Shown here: positions 39,001-49,720 of the stretch, in pieces
Position numbering within the stretch: the first letter of the stretch is position 1
Layout of the letters: every line of letters begins with the position of its first letter
Assembly: GCF_030269925.1 (NCBI RefSeq)
Contig: NC_085108.1
Coordinates: 7,626,001 to 7,690,000, forward strand
DNA length: 64,000 nucleotides
Origin: Bombyx mori
Lineage: Eukaryota; Arthropoda; Insecta; Lepidoptera; Bombycidae
Direction of reading: 5' to 3'
Made by a program: the position numbers and the translations under genes
The notes under the pieces: model-generated
Seen by the model: only the letters and a program-made list of their open reading frames with translations
Told to the model about the DNA's origin: nothing
The model's database searches: none

Positions 39001-39321
39001 TCAAGTTACGAATTATGATGATAATTAAGATTACCGTATTTATTATAATAATTACAATAATAAAAAAACGATAACAAATTATACTAACAATCATTATTTT
39101 ATTGTTTATTATTTATTTTTGCGTTAAAGTAACAAATGTATTTTAATATATTTAGATTGTACTTGCAATTGTACTTTTAAAATTTTATGATTCTCGCCAA
39201 CATGCGACTAATTCATTTTTTGTAAAGTTACTTACGGTCATTTCATAATAAAGCTAAATCTACGATTAGGCTGTAACGTAGAAATATTCAAAACATTTAA
39301 AATTCTCTATTAATGATAACG

Positions 39322-39329
39322 TATAAAAT
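39322..39329 (+). promoter_or_regulatory. Possible TATA box (TATAAAAT)
   Basis: About 86-93 bp before the start at 39415, matching the twin gene. Confidence 0.5.
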
Positions 39330-39414
39330 AGAATTGTAATGAAATTTCACGAGGCATTCTCTGGCGGTATCGGTGTAGACTTGATCTTCTTACAGAATAT
39401 TTAAAAAAAAAACC

Positions 39415-40455
39415 ATGGATTCAGTTGCGGTAAGCTAATTTAGTTTTTCGATTACGTTGTCTTAAGTAAGCACAGTAAGTAGTGGTCCGTCTGTTACCGT
39501 GATTGCTGATGTCCACGGGCTACGGTGACCACTGAATATATTCGGAATTATTAGCGCCGAGCTTTTCATTAACCGGGCCAATGGAGTGATGGTTAGCGCT
39601 CCTGATTGTCAGGTCAGGAGTTATGGGCCTTATATACCCACTTCGGGCAAGCATTCGCGTGATGAGCTGATTTGTTTTTTTTTTCTCAGGTGGGTGGACG
39701 AGCTCACAGCCCACCTGGTGCTAGGTGGAGCCCATGGACATCTACAACGTAAATGCGCCACCCACCTTGAGATATAAGTTCTAAGGTCTCAGTATTTACA
39801 GCACAACGGCTGCCCCACCCTTCAAACCGAAATGCATTACTGCTTCACGGCAGGAAGGGTGGAGGTACCTACTTTGGGCAAGCATTTGTGTGATGAGCTG
39901 GTTTGGTTTTTTTTTCATAGTTCGATGAGCTCACATCCCACCTGGTGTTTAATGGAGCCCATAGACATCTACAACTTAAATGCACCACCCACCTTGAGAT
40001 ATAAGTTCTGAGGTCTCAGTATAGTTACAAAGGCTGCCCCACCCTTCAAACCGAAACGCATTGCTGCTTCACGGCTGAAATAGGCAGGGTGGTGGTACCT
40101 ACCCGTGCAAACTCACAAGACGTCCTACCACCAGTTAAACTGTATGATGTCCGTCTATATCTATTTAACTATGTTGAAATGTTACCTTGTTTCTAGTGAA
40201 ATCATTAGGTATATTTTAGTAGGTAAATTTACTGCTGGTACTCTGCATACAAAATTGAGTTAACTTTTACGCTATCGAGAACGTTAAAAAGCTCGCACAA
40301 AGCACACTGGACAATAATGAGATAATTGTTTATTTTATTTTCAGTTCCTGGTTTGTATGTCCGCATTTGTAGCGGCCATGATCCAGATCGAGATTTCCGG
40401 GTCATTAGTTAATATTATTAGCGATCTTCTCGAGGGCGTAACAGAAGCGCTTTAA
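39415..40455 (+). CDS. 41-residue secreted acidic peptide, right-arm copy
   Basis: Exon 1 is 39415-39429 (MDSVA, then GTAAGC). Exon 2 is 40345-40455 after TTTTCAG, stop TAA, with AATAAA at 40456-40461 directly after it. The encoded residues equal those of 10008-10842 while the DNA shows silent changes, which argues for selection or recent gene conversion. Two SINEs occupy the intron here, one in the twin. See the twin for composition: no Lys, Arg or His in the whole precursor, and an amphipathic C-terminal part. Confidence 0.75.
39688..40140 (-). mobile_element. Two Bm1-type SINEs in intron
   Basis: 39688-39880 and 39900-40140. The first is specific to this arm. About 34 bp ('ggcaagcattcgcgtgatga' type sequence) is repeated on its two sides (39645-39678 and 39873-39906). 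Confidence 0.85.
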
Positions 40456-41104
40456 AATAAATATGTCATGAATCAATGTGTTGTTTTATTTGAGTGAAAT
40501 ATCCTCTAATTCACATTCTATTTCACGTATTGCTACCGGCTCTTTCATGTCTCATGAGAGATAAACTTCTGAGGCAAATGACGTTAAGCGCTAAAGGTCT
40601 TAGGCAGTGGCAGCTTAAAGGTCCAGAGCGCCCTAGGCAATCACTTTATCGGCGCTCCTGTACCGGCCTTAAATGGCCATCATAATACTATAAATTTTAA
40701 CTAGTTGTTTTTGCAATTACGATGACGTTGTATCATCAAACCCTAGACTTTAGTAGACCAGGACCCTTGTACTTACGCTAATGCGCGAATCAAATATGAC
40801 GTCATAACTGTGAAGAAATCAAGAGGGACGACAGAAGATTTAGATTATAGATCAGCATTTAGTTCTTAATCGTCGATATGTTATTTTCTTTATTTATTTA
40901 AAAACTCTGAGGCCCCCCTTATAACTACACGCCCCTAGGCACATGCCTAGTTTGCCTTACGGATTATCCGCCTCTGCTCTTAGGCAACACAATGTGAGCT
41001 CTGACCAACGTAAATTCTCAGCGACTTTGAAGACTCAATTAATAGAAGATAATGGCCATCCCACCCTTCACGGTGGCAGGCACTAGTGGCAGGTTTTATG
41101 GAAT

Positions 41105-41218
41105 AAGCATCAGCATCAGCTGATACTTTAAGCATCAGCATCAGCATCAGCATCAGCATCAGCTGATACTTTAAGCATCAGCATCAGCATCAGCATCAGC
41201 TGATACTTTAAGATGCTG
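41105..41218. repeat. (CATCAG)n tract with TGATACTTTAAG spacers
   Basis: Three runs of GCATCA units, each closed by CAGCTGATACTTTAAG, so a hexamer repeat is nested in a longer irregular repeat. Confidence 0.9.
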
Positions 41219-41830
41219 TCATAATTCTGAAGAAATTTTTAATTGGTAGTTAGTGGGTGGGTCAACACTTCCACAGCCAGATGTATCTACGATATCCATC
41301 CAAGTGCAAGTGTTAGGTTAGGGATTTTAGCATTTATGAAAAGTCAATGCCGGTTTTTTCCAGGAATAATGTATTAACATTAGTTCTACATAAAAATTAA
41401 GATACATGGCTTTATTAGTGCTTCTCTGGTGAGGCCCTGGTGAATTGGTTAACCAACCCGGACTCGACTTCTAAGTGGTGTCAAAGCTGCTTGGCAATAA
41501 AAAACGGATAAACCACTAATTAAATGGCTTTAAAGAACATTAGTAATTAAAAACAGTGAGTTATCTCCTACTTTCCTACCTCATACATGAGATCGAAGGA
41601 ACAATTGTAGACTCAATGGTATATGATAATGGCTGCCTCTCCAGTTAAACAGGGCCAATAACTGCTTCACGGCAGACCTACCAGTACGCAACGTCCATCC
41701 AATCCCCAATAATAAAATGAAGTGTTCGGTTTTCAGGGTGCAATCCCCTAATTGGGAAAATCCTTTCCTCTTGATAAGAATACACAGAGGTGTTGTACAT
41801 AATAATATTTAAATCTATAATTAAGTTAAT
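41219..41830. other. Gene-free DNA downstream of the 43426-41993 gene
   Basis: No recognisable domain. 'gccaataactgcttcacggc' near 41645 is a scrap of Bm1. Confidence 0.4.
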
Positions 41831-41992
41831 TTAATCTTGTTCTTTGCCGTCAGTATCACTATCCGAATCACTGTCCACGTCACCTTCAGCTTGGCCCTCG
41901 GCATCTCCACCCTTGGTTCCACCACTATTGCCTTGAGCGACAACAGGTCCACTATCTTCATCAGAGCCACCACCATTTCCTTCATCATCAGG

Positions 41993-43426
41993 TTACTCTT
42001 TAGTATCACTGCCATTAGATCGATCACCGCTATCACTGTCAGCTTCATCGTTTCCGTCTAAAAGTGATGAAGCAACTGCGGTTACGATCTCACCGTCTCC
42101 TGCCGCTGCGGCCACTGCATTGCCCTGACCTGCGGCAGCTACGGCAGCACCGTCAGTGGATAAGGCTCCGGCTGCGGCAGTGTGTTTTCCAGAGATCGCA
42201 AACGCCGTTGCATCGCCGTCTTCGTCCGGTAAATCTAGAGACGCCACTAAAGGGCCATCGCTCCTGCCCAGGGTGATCGCCGGAGCTGACTTTACGAAGT
42301 ACACAGCAATAATTGTGAAAATCTGTAATCGAATCCGCATGTAAAATACCAAAATTTTGTAGAATCTCTAGATAAATAAAAATGTAAAGGAACATATTAT
42401 ATGACAATAGGAAAACCAACGATACTTTATCTTTAAAATCCTTGTCTTGGCTAAGTCCTCTACACTATAAGATAATCTAGCATGTATATCAAGTTCTTCG
42501 GGCACATCACTCGTAATGAGGACTCCATTTAGCGGTTGGTGGTGCAAGGGAAAGTCCAGGGTAAAAGATCTCGCGGACGATCTCCAACACGATGGACAGA
42601 CCTCATAAAATCTGTGACTCACTCCAACAAAAACGATTGCTCTCACTCTGCGAAACACCGTGCCACATGGCGTCGGTATCGCAGGATCCGACTAATGTAT
42701 GACCACGACCACTCTGTCAAGTTTTACTGGTGGTAGGACCTCTTGTGAGTCTGCGCGGGTAGGTACCACCACCCTGCCTATTTCTGCCGTGAAGCAGTAA
42801 TGCGTTTCGGTTTGAAGGGCGGGGCAGCCGTTGTAACTATTCCTTACATTTACGTTGTAGATGTCTATGGGCTCCAGTAACCATTTAACACCAGGTGGGC
42901 TGTGAGCTCGTCCACCCATCTAAGCAATAAAAAAAAAGTGTACGAATAGGAAGTATATGTATATAAAAATTATTATGTCGAAAATGGGTTCTTGTTTATA
43001 TTGTTCATCTGACTTAAATTTATTGGCTGGTAATAAGTAAGTCGTCATAGTATAAGCAAAAGAGGACAAGTGGCGCGGGGTAAGCTAATGGTTGATTTTC
43101 ACACGTTTCGAATCACAGTGCAGAGCTACGACAGTTTCACTAACGATTTATGAATTATTTTACGTCATAGGTATTTGCGGTAGGCAGCGGCTCGGCTCTG
43201 CCCCTGGCATTGCTGAAGTCCATGGGCGACGGTAACCACTCACCATCAGGTGGGCCGTATGCTCGTCTGCCTACAAGGGCAATAAAAAAAAAGAAGGTAA
43301 AACGTAGCGCAATTAAACATGAGGCTATTATTTGGTATCGACTTCAGACTGGTCGAAATGTCTGACTAAGGCTGAACACATCAATATATTGTAAATACAA
43401 TGCAAACTCACCACAACAAACCTCAT
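41993..43426 (-). CDS. Secreted Ala/Gly/Asp-rich protein, 114 aa, with in-frame extension beyond the stop
   Basis: Exon 1 is 43426-43412 (MRFVV, then GTGAGT). Exon 2 is 42322-41993 after 'cgattacag', phase 0. The signal peptide continues IFTIIAVYFVKSAPA. The mature part is Ala/Gly-rich in the middle and acidic at the end (DSDSGDRSNGSD). The stop TAA at 41995-41993 is followed in the same frame by 53 sense codons of the same acidic style (DDEGNGGGSDEDSG, DSDSDSDTDGKEQD) to a TAA at 41831. No poly(A) signal lies between the two stops. The likely reading is a recent nonsense mutation that shortened the protein; readthrough is the alternative. TATA box at 43464-43457, closer to the ATG (about 31 bp) than in the sister genes. 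SINE, RTE and LINE pieces fill the intron. Confidence 0.72.
42477..42705 (+). mobile_element. RTE-type ORF end
   Basis: Reads VVQGKVQGKRSRGRSPTRWT after a stop, a standard lepidopteran RTE C-terminus. Confidence 0.7.
42722..42938 (+). mobile_element. Bm1-type SINE with internal deletion
   Basis: Body lacks the 'agaccttagaacttatatct' block; A-run tail. Confidence 0.88.
43176..43295 (+). mobile_element. LINE 3' fragment
   Basis: Plus-strand tail 'gccgtatgctcgtctgcctac' family ending in an A-run. Confidence 0.75.
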
Positions 43427-43456
43427 TTTGATTTACCTTTCTTTAGTAACTTCAAG

Positions 43457-43464
43457 CTTTTATA
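43457..43464 (-). promoter_or_regulatory. TATA box (TATAAAAG)
   Basis: About 31 bp before the MRFVV start codon, leaving almost no 5' leader if used in the normal way. Confidence 0.55.
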
Positions 43465-43937
43465 ACGTTCATTGAAATGTTGCTGGTGACAATGTATTTA
43501 TTATTCTTTTATAGGCATAAAATGCAATGAGCCTTGTTCTCTTTAGAAAGCCATAACAGAATTTGACATCAGCAGTTTATCATTAACATTTGCACAAACA
43601 GTTATTGTTATTTATAATAGAATAGAAGTGCATTAATAGCTGGTGTTTTTTTTTCCACATATTTTTAATATTAATCCATTATTTCACAATATTTTTGCAT
43701 CAGGCTAGTAACATATTGTGACGCCAAGTATAGATACCACAATCCTGTTTATTTCCATCGTAATGAAGCTATACTTTCCTTTTCAAAGTGTTATCGTTTC
43801 AAATTGAGACTTTGACGACGTTTCAAGGTTGGTAGCAAGATGCACGTTCTGACACCGGTAATAGCAAAGGGGTTGGGACCCAAACAAAAAACTTAAATGA
43901 ATATGGTTTTATTGTAACAGACACTAGACAAGCTGGC

Positions 43938-44150
43938 TCAATCCTCTTTATCGCCACTACTCTTCGATTTGCTAATGGTTTTCCCTTTGTCTTCGCCTTC
44001 TGGACCTCTATCGTCGCAAGGCTCATCCACCGCCGCGGCAGTTGCAGCAGCCGCCTCCTTACCAACCGCTTTGGCTGAAGCGATGGCTATCGAACCGCTA
44101 CCACCTTCAGAGATAGGTGCGCCTATCGCGATAGCCTTACCACTAGCCAT
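43938..44150 (-). pseudogene. Second exon of a secreted-protein gene, 5' side cut by a SINE
   Basis: 70-codon frame rich in Ala, Gly, Ser and Lys (AIASAKAVGKEAAAATAAA, then DEPCDDRGPEGEDKG) with AATAAA at 43913-43908 just after the stop. Composition is like the neighbour at 41993-43426 and the 69-aa proteins. The A-run of a SINE (44161-44395) ends immediately before the first Met, so the hydrophobic start that the sister second exons have is absent, and no first exon was found. Either a dead gene or one with a different start. Confidence 0.5.
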
Positions 44151-44160
44151 TTTTTTTTTG

Positions 44161-44395
44161 TTTTAACAATCACGCCACGTTGACTGGTCCCGTGATAAGT
44201 TCGTAAAGAACTTGTGTTACAGGTACCAGATAACGGATATAAATGTAAGATTTTTATTATACACATACATATATTTAATAGACATCCATAACCCTGGAAA
44301 AGACATTTATATTTATCATATAAATATCTTCCCTTGGCGGGATTCGAACCCGCGACCCCCTTGTGTAGTGACCATGTCACTTACCACCAGACCAG
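44161..44395 (-). mobile_element. Second SINE family, tRNA-headed
   Basis: Same family as 25229-25443; head at 44340-44395, tail 'gattgttaaaacaaaaaaaa' against the 44150 frame. Confidence 0.75.
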
Positions 44396-44540
44396 GATCA
44401 CGTGTACATCAAGACGCGGATGCCACAGCCTACCTTGGGACATGAGAATCGAGGCTGGAAATATAAATACCACCTATCGAACGAACTGACAAGGTCGTCA
44501 ACTGAGCTGGATATTTTTACTTGTAGGTTAGTGACGTTTA

Positions 44541-46660
44541 TCTAATATATAAAATTCTCGTGTCACAGTTTTCGTTGCCATACTCCTCCGAAGCGGCTTG
44601 ACCAATTTTGATGAAATTTTTTGTGCTTATCCGGTATCTATGAGAATCAGCCAACATCTATTTTTCATCCCCCTAAATGTTAGGGGTAGTCCACCCCTAA
44701 ATGTTTTTATTTATTTTTTAGACAAAATTTTTAATTTCTATTTTTTTATGATACAGCATACAAAAATACATACAATCCTCAATTTTCACTCTTCTACGAT
44801 CAACCCTTATTTTTTAATAGCCATTTTAGTAATTTAATCATTTTTCCTCTCCGGTCGAAAACTGATCAATCGTCATTTAATTAGTTATCCCCGCCAGATG
44901 TCTACAGGTGTCACTTCTGACCCAGTAAACAGCACGGAGTAGGGATGTTACCTCTACAGTTTTCGGCTATTATTAGTGTTTATGCTTCAAGCGCAGTAGT
45001 TAAACATTTTTAGTTCATCGCCTTGCATGTCACATGGAAAATCTACAAAAAAAAATCCCTAAAGATTTCACTAACGATACAATCACAAATGTCGACGGAT
45101 ATCCAACATATCGCCGAAGGAATCCAGTTAATGGCGGAAAATCATTTATTAAAAACATCAGCAACACAGACATTGATATTGACAATCGTTAGGTCGTGCC
45201 ATATTCACCCCTGCTGAGCAAAACATACAATGCTCATATTAATGTTGAGTTCTGCAGTTCTGTGAAAAGCATCAAATACATTTGCAATTATGTCCATGTC
45301 ACTACATGAAGGTGCTTAGAGTGGAAAATATGAATGTACCATGGCACACAAACATTCGCTTGAGGCGTTGAACAGGACATTGAACGACAAACTATTTGGT
45401 GGCACTCGGTTAGTCCTTTCAGGTGACTTTAGACAAACACTTCCCGTCATTCCACGTTCAACATACGCTGGTGAAATCAACGCCTGCTTAAAATCATCGA
45501 CAATGTGGCGTAATGTTGAAATAGTACAGCTGAAAGTAAATATGCGCGTTCAAATGCTTCAAGATCCATCCGCTGAAACATTCTCAAAACAACTCTTAAA
45601 TATCGGCGATGGAAAAGTCACTATAGCTGAAACTGGATACATAAAATTAGCGAATGATTTCTGCACTATCATTGATTCGCAAGATGCTCTCATTGAACAA
45701 ATATTTCCCGATGTACACACGAATTACATAAATCTCGAGTGGCTTGCAGAAAGAGCAATGTTAGCTGCAAAAAATGTGGACGTTGACATTTTAAATCTGA
45801 AGATACCACAGTTATTGCCAGGGGACTTGGTATCATATAAATCTATTGATACAGTTTGCGATGACACTGAATCTGTAAATTTTCCAACAGAGTTTTTTAA
45901 CTCACTGGATTTGCCAGGCATGCCACCACATAACTTACAATTGAAGGTTGGATCTCCAATTATTTTGCTTCGTAATTTGAACCCGCCACGGTTATGCAAC
46001 GGTACGCGATTAGTCATTAAAAAAATCATGAAAAAGTTATCGAAGGCACCATTATAAATGGCAAGTTTCGAGGTGAAAATATATTGATACCACGAATACC
46101 TATTATACCCACAGATGTGCCAATTCAATTTAAGCGTATTCAATTTCCGATTAGATTAGCATTTGCAATGACTATTAATAAATCCCAAGGCCAAACAATG
46201 TCTGTTTGTGGCATAGATTTGAGCACACCATGTTTTTCACACGGACAATTATTATACGTTGCATGCTCTCGAGTGGGTAAACCATCAAGTTTGTTTGTAT
46301 TAATTATTATTAACTGTTACATGTAAATGTTTTTCAAGGTTAATAAATAAATTATTATTATTATTATTAGCTAAAGACGGGCTAACAAAAAATATTGTTC
46401 ACGCTGCAGCATTAAGAGATTATTATTATGTAATGAATTAATTATATATATAATTATTACTTTTAATAAATTAAAACAATTAATGTTTGGTGTTTTGTTA
46501 TTTTTAAACAACATTCCCTCATCGTTCACAGCGCTCCAGGCCTTTTTCACTCATATTCCACATCCTTATACACTTCCAATAAGTTAGTCATTTTTTTTCT
46601 ACACTAGAAATTCTCTAGAAATCTTATATATGGCAAGACAACGTTTGCCGGGTCAGCTAG
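44541..46660 (+). mobile_element. Decayed Helitron with Rep and helicase remnants
   Basis: Starts TCTAATATATAAAATTCTCG after A and ends with a hairpin (GGCAA...TTGCC) and CTAG before T at 46661. 45040-45330 encodes pieces of the Rep-side domain (GYPTYRRRNPVNGG, INVEFCSSVKSIKYICNYV) and 45341-46326 the end of a Pif1-like helicase. The N-terminal and middle parts are deleted. Confidence 0.82.
45341..46326 (+). pseudogene. Helitron Pif1-like helicase, C-terminal part, frameshifted
   Basis: Reads MAHKHSLEALNRTL, LVLSGDFRQTLPVIPR (a Pif1 motif) and, after a one-base loss near 46037, INKSQGQTMSVCGIDL and LLYVACSRV (helicase motifs V/VI). Upstream Walker A motif is absent. Confidence 0.85.
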
Positions 46661-47021
46661 TAATAAATAATAGTTTAAAAAAACAAAAAACACGCTTTAT
46701 ATAAAATTCAACTACAAAATATATGTAAAAAAAGCATGGGGTGCTTTTTAAGATATTATTTTAATAATAATTCTTCTACTCATATCTGTTAGAAAAATAT
46801 TTATAACTAATAACACCATGCATACCGCGCTTTTTTTTTCTATTTTTTAGTTGAATTTCAATTTTTTTTTCATTTCTTATTTTACTAAAAAAAATTTTAA
46901 TATTGAATTGTCATCGGTCCTCGATGAATCTACAAAGTTTGAATGAAATCTGGCCGTTTAAAGTGGGTCAAAATCGCGTCTAAAGGAGTCAGTTACAAAC
47001 ATACATACAAGTCAGTCCGAC
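46661..47021. repeat. RTE-like 3' repeat, interrupted by the Jockey LINE
   Basis: 'ttgaattgtcatcggtcc' and 'aaagtgggtcaaaatcgcg' belong to a repeat also at 61380-61510 and 63370-63500. Its continuation is found after the LINE at 52094-52140, so the LINE landed inside it. Confidence 0.65.
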
Positions 47022-47347
47022 AGAAGCACCCGCCGCCTGCGGACGTGCTCATCGACCACTCAATCGCCCGGCCATTGTTCGCCTGGTTTTATTGTTAGCC
47101 CGGCCTTTGTTCACCCGGCTTTTGTTCGTGGCACATCTGCCGACAAAGTGTGTTCCTGGAAGTGTTTGTTTTGTTTTGGTTTATTTTTGTAGTTTCCTTT
47201 TTTTTTTGTTGTTCTTTCTTTTTCCTGCAGTAATTGTGCCGCATCGCCACCTGTGTTCAATCGAACCGCTAAGTACCGAGAAGTTGGGGCCTCGCCGCAA
47301 GGCGAGTGTGTTTAAGACCCGGGACAGCCCCACCTGGGTCAGACATC

Positions 47348-48958
47348 ATGGAAGCTTTATTTACAGAATTCCTCCGACTTCGCCACCCTAAGCTCACTTC
47401 TGAGTTTCTGGCTTTCAAGGCCGATCACGCCGTGAGCCCTCTCGCGGATTCCGCCGTGCTCGTCGCTCCCGCGACGTACACCGCAGCGTCCGCCATGCCT
47501 GCCGCTCCCGCGTCGCCTATACTAGTGGGTAAAACTGCTGCGTCGTCCGCCGTGACCGCCGCTCCCCTGGCGCGATCATCCGTGGGTTCCGTAGGGTCCA
47601 ACGGACGTCCTGCATCTGCCCGTAGGTCGCCTGCTGCCTCCTCGTCCTCCGACTCTGACTCGGACATGGAGGTCGACCTCGCCCCCGCCTCATCGACGGA
47701 TGGATTCACCCTGGTAAAGGGTAAGAAGCGCGCTGCGGAATCCCGAGCTCCCGCGGCCGCTAAAATTAGTAAAGCCGCGAACGCGTCGCGCCCTCGCCCT
47801 CCGACTCCCGTCGCTCCCTCTGCCCGTGCCACACCGTCACCGCGTCCAGTGGCACAAAATAAAACTCAGACCCCTCCCCCGGTAATCCTTCAAGAGAAGG
47901 CAGCTTGGGACCGAGTTTCCCTGGCCCTTCAGGCCAAAAAAATTAATTTTATCAGCGCCCGTAACCTCGCGAATGGGATTCAAATTAAGGTAACGACACC
48001 CGACGACCATAGGGCCCTCTCAAGCTACCTCCGAAAGGAGCATATAAGTTTCCACACTTATACGCTTCAGGAGGAGCGTGAACTTCGCGCGGTCATACGC
48101 GGCATCCCAAAGGAATTAGATGCCGATCTCGTCAAGGCCGACCTTCTAGAACAAGGTCTGCCGGTCAATTCCGTGCACCGCATGCACACAGGACGCGGGA
48201 GGGATCCATACAATATGGTTCTCGTCGCTCTCCAGCCTACCCCCGAGGGCAAGCAAATTTTCAACGTACGAACAGTCTGTAGGCTTTCCGGAATAACCGT
48301 CGAAACCCCTCATAAAAAAGGCACTCCGAGCCAGTGCCATAACTGTCAGTTGTACGGGCACTCTTCCCGTAATTGCCACGCGCGCTCTCGATGCGTCAAG
48401 TGTTTGGGCGATCACGCCACGAGCCTTTGCACTCGCGATCAAAAAACCGCTACGGAACCGCCTAGCTGCGTCCTGTGCCGAACACAGGGTCACCCCGCGA
48501 ATTACCGTGGTTGCCCCCGAGCCCCTAAAATAAATCGCCGCGTCGCCCGCCAAAACCGCCTCCGAGCTTTCGGCCCAGACATTAAAGCCACGGCACCCTC
48601 TGTGCCGAAGGCTAAGCCTGCTTTCGTGCCGGCGTCGGTGCCCAGCGTCTCGGCCTGGGCTAAACCGTTGCCGTACACGAACACGGCTACAACTCCCTCC
48701 CCCGCGACTCATCCCACCCCCGCGATACGTCCCTCCCCCGCGACTCGTCCCTCTCCCGCGGCCTGCCCTCCGACCGCGTCCGACAATCTCGCTCTAGCGA
48801 TCGACTTTTTTCAGTCGATCAACTTTGATCGCGTTAATGCTTTGGGCGACGCCATCCGCGCCGCCTCCACTGCACAACACTTTATCGCCGTTGTGCAAGA
48901 ATACGCTGACGTATACGCGTCGTTAAATACGTACGTCCTCCCCTCACTCCGCCGGTAA
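47348..48958 (+). CDS. LINE ORF1 (Gag-like RNA-binding protein), 536 aa
   Basis: The ATG at 47348 is the first in-frame Met. The N-terminal third is Ala/Pro/Ser-rich and low-complexity. About residues 200-310 form a PRE_C2HC-type domain, followed by zinc knuckles (CHNCQLYGHSSRNC, CVKCLGDHATSLC, and a third around CVLCRTQGHPANYRGC). The C-terminus is Pro/Ala-rich. This layout is typical of Jockey-clade ORF1, which binds element RNA. The frame is intact, and ORF2 starts three bases after its stop. Confidence 0.9.
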   Translation: MEALFTEFLRLRHPKLTSEFLAFKADHAVSPLADSAVLVAPATYTAASAMPAAPASPILVGKTAASSAVTAAPLARSSVGSVGSNGRPASARRSPAASSSSDSDSDMEVDLAPASSTDGFTLVKGKKRAAESRAPAAAKISKAANASRPRPPTPVAPSARATPSPRPVAQNKTQTPPPVILQEKAAWDRVSLALQAKKINFISARNLANGIQIKVTTPDDHRALSSYLRKEHISFHTYTLQEERELRAVIRGIPKELDADLVKADLLEQGLPVNSVHRMHTGRGRDPYNMVLVALQPTPEGKQIFNVRTVCRLSGITVETPHKKGTPSQCHNCQLYGHSSRNCHARSRCVKCLGDHATSLCTRDQKTATEPPSCVLCRTQGHPANYRGCPRAPKINRRVARQNRLRAFGPDIKATAPSVPKAKPAFVPASVPSVSAWAKPLPYTNTATTPSPATHPTPAIRPSPATRPSPAACPPTASDNLALAIDFFQSINFDRVNALGDAIRAASTAQHFIAVVQEYADVYASLNTYVLPSLRR

Positions 48959-48961
48959 TCA

Positions 48962-49720
48962 ATGGCGTATATAAGTAGAATCAAGCCCCTAGCCGTAACG
49001 ATAGGATTTTTTAACGCTTACGGTCTCGCAAATCAACGTGATCAGATTTGTGATTTTTTGCGTGACCATCAAATTGACATCTTTTTGGTGCAGGAGACCC
49101 TGCTTAAGCCCGCGCGCCGCGACCCTAAAATCGCGAACTACAACATGGTTAGGAACGACAGGCTCACTGCTCGTGGTGGTGGTACCGTCATTTACTATAG
49201 AAGAGCCCTGCATTGCGTCCCACTCGACCCCCCCGCGCTTTCTAACATCGAAGCATCAGTATGCCGAATCTCACTGACTGGACACGCGCCGATCGTTATC
49301 GCGTCCGTTTATCTTCCACCGGATAAAATTGTTCTAAGTGGTGATATTGAGGCACTGCTCGGAATGGGAAGCTCTGTCATTCTGGCGGGTGACCTAAATT
49401 GTAAACACGTCAGGTGGAACTCTCACACCTCAACCCCTAATGGCAGGCGCCTCGACGCGTTAGTCGATGATCTCGCCTTCGATATCGTCGCTCCGCTGAC
49501 CCCGACTCACTACCCGCTAAATATCGCGCATCGCCCGGATATACTCGACATAGCGTTATTAAAAAACGTAACTCTGCGCTTACATTCGATTGAAGTAGTT
49601 TCAGAGTTAGATTCAGACCATCGTCCCGTCATTATGAAGCTCGGTCGCGCTCCCGATTCCGTTCCCGTCACGAGGTGGTGGTGTGGTGGATTGGCACACG
49701 CTGGGCATCAGCCTGGCTGA
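48962..49720 (+). pseudogene. LINE ORF2, apurinic-type endonuclease part
   Basis: Follows ORF1 after TAATCA. It shows the endonuclease signatures FFNAYGLANQRDQICDFL, VQETLL, GGTVIYYRR, VYLPPD, LAGDLNCKHVRWNS and SDHRPVI in order. The frame runs off into WWCGGLAHAGHQPG and stops at 49720 because of a shift near 49670 in a GGTGGTGGTG tract. Confidence 0.9.

Larger units (their letters stand above)
38058..41086. repeat. Inverted repeat 2, right arm (pairs with 8956-12210)
   Basis: Same content in reverse: SINE pair 38425-39000, peptide gene 39415-40455, SINE 39900-40140. It has one extra SINE (39688-39880) and lacks the 9138-9566 repeat. Confidence 0.9.

Noticed and set aside
47425..47832. Antisense Ala/Glu-rich frame within LINE ORF1 and similar frames at 48146-48712
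   Set aside because: Shadows of a GC-rich coding strand with clear ORF1 and zinc-knuckle signatures.
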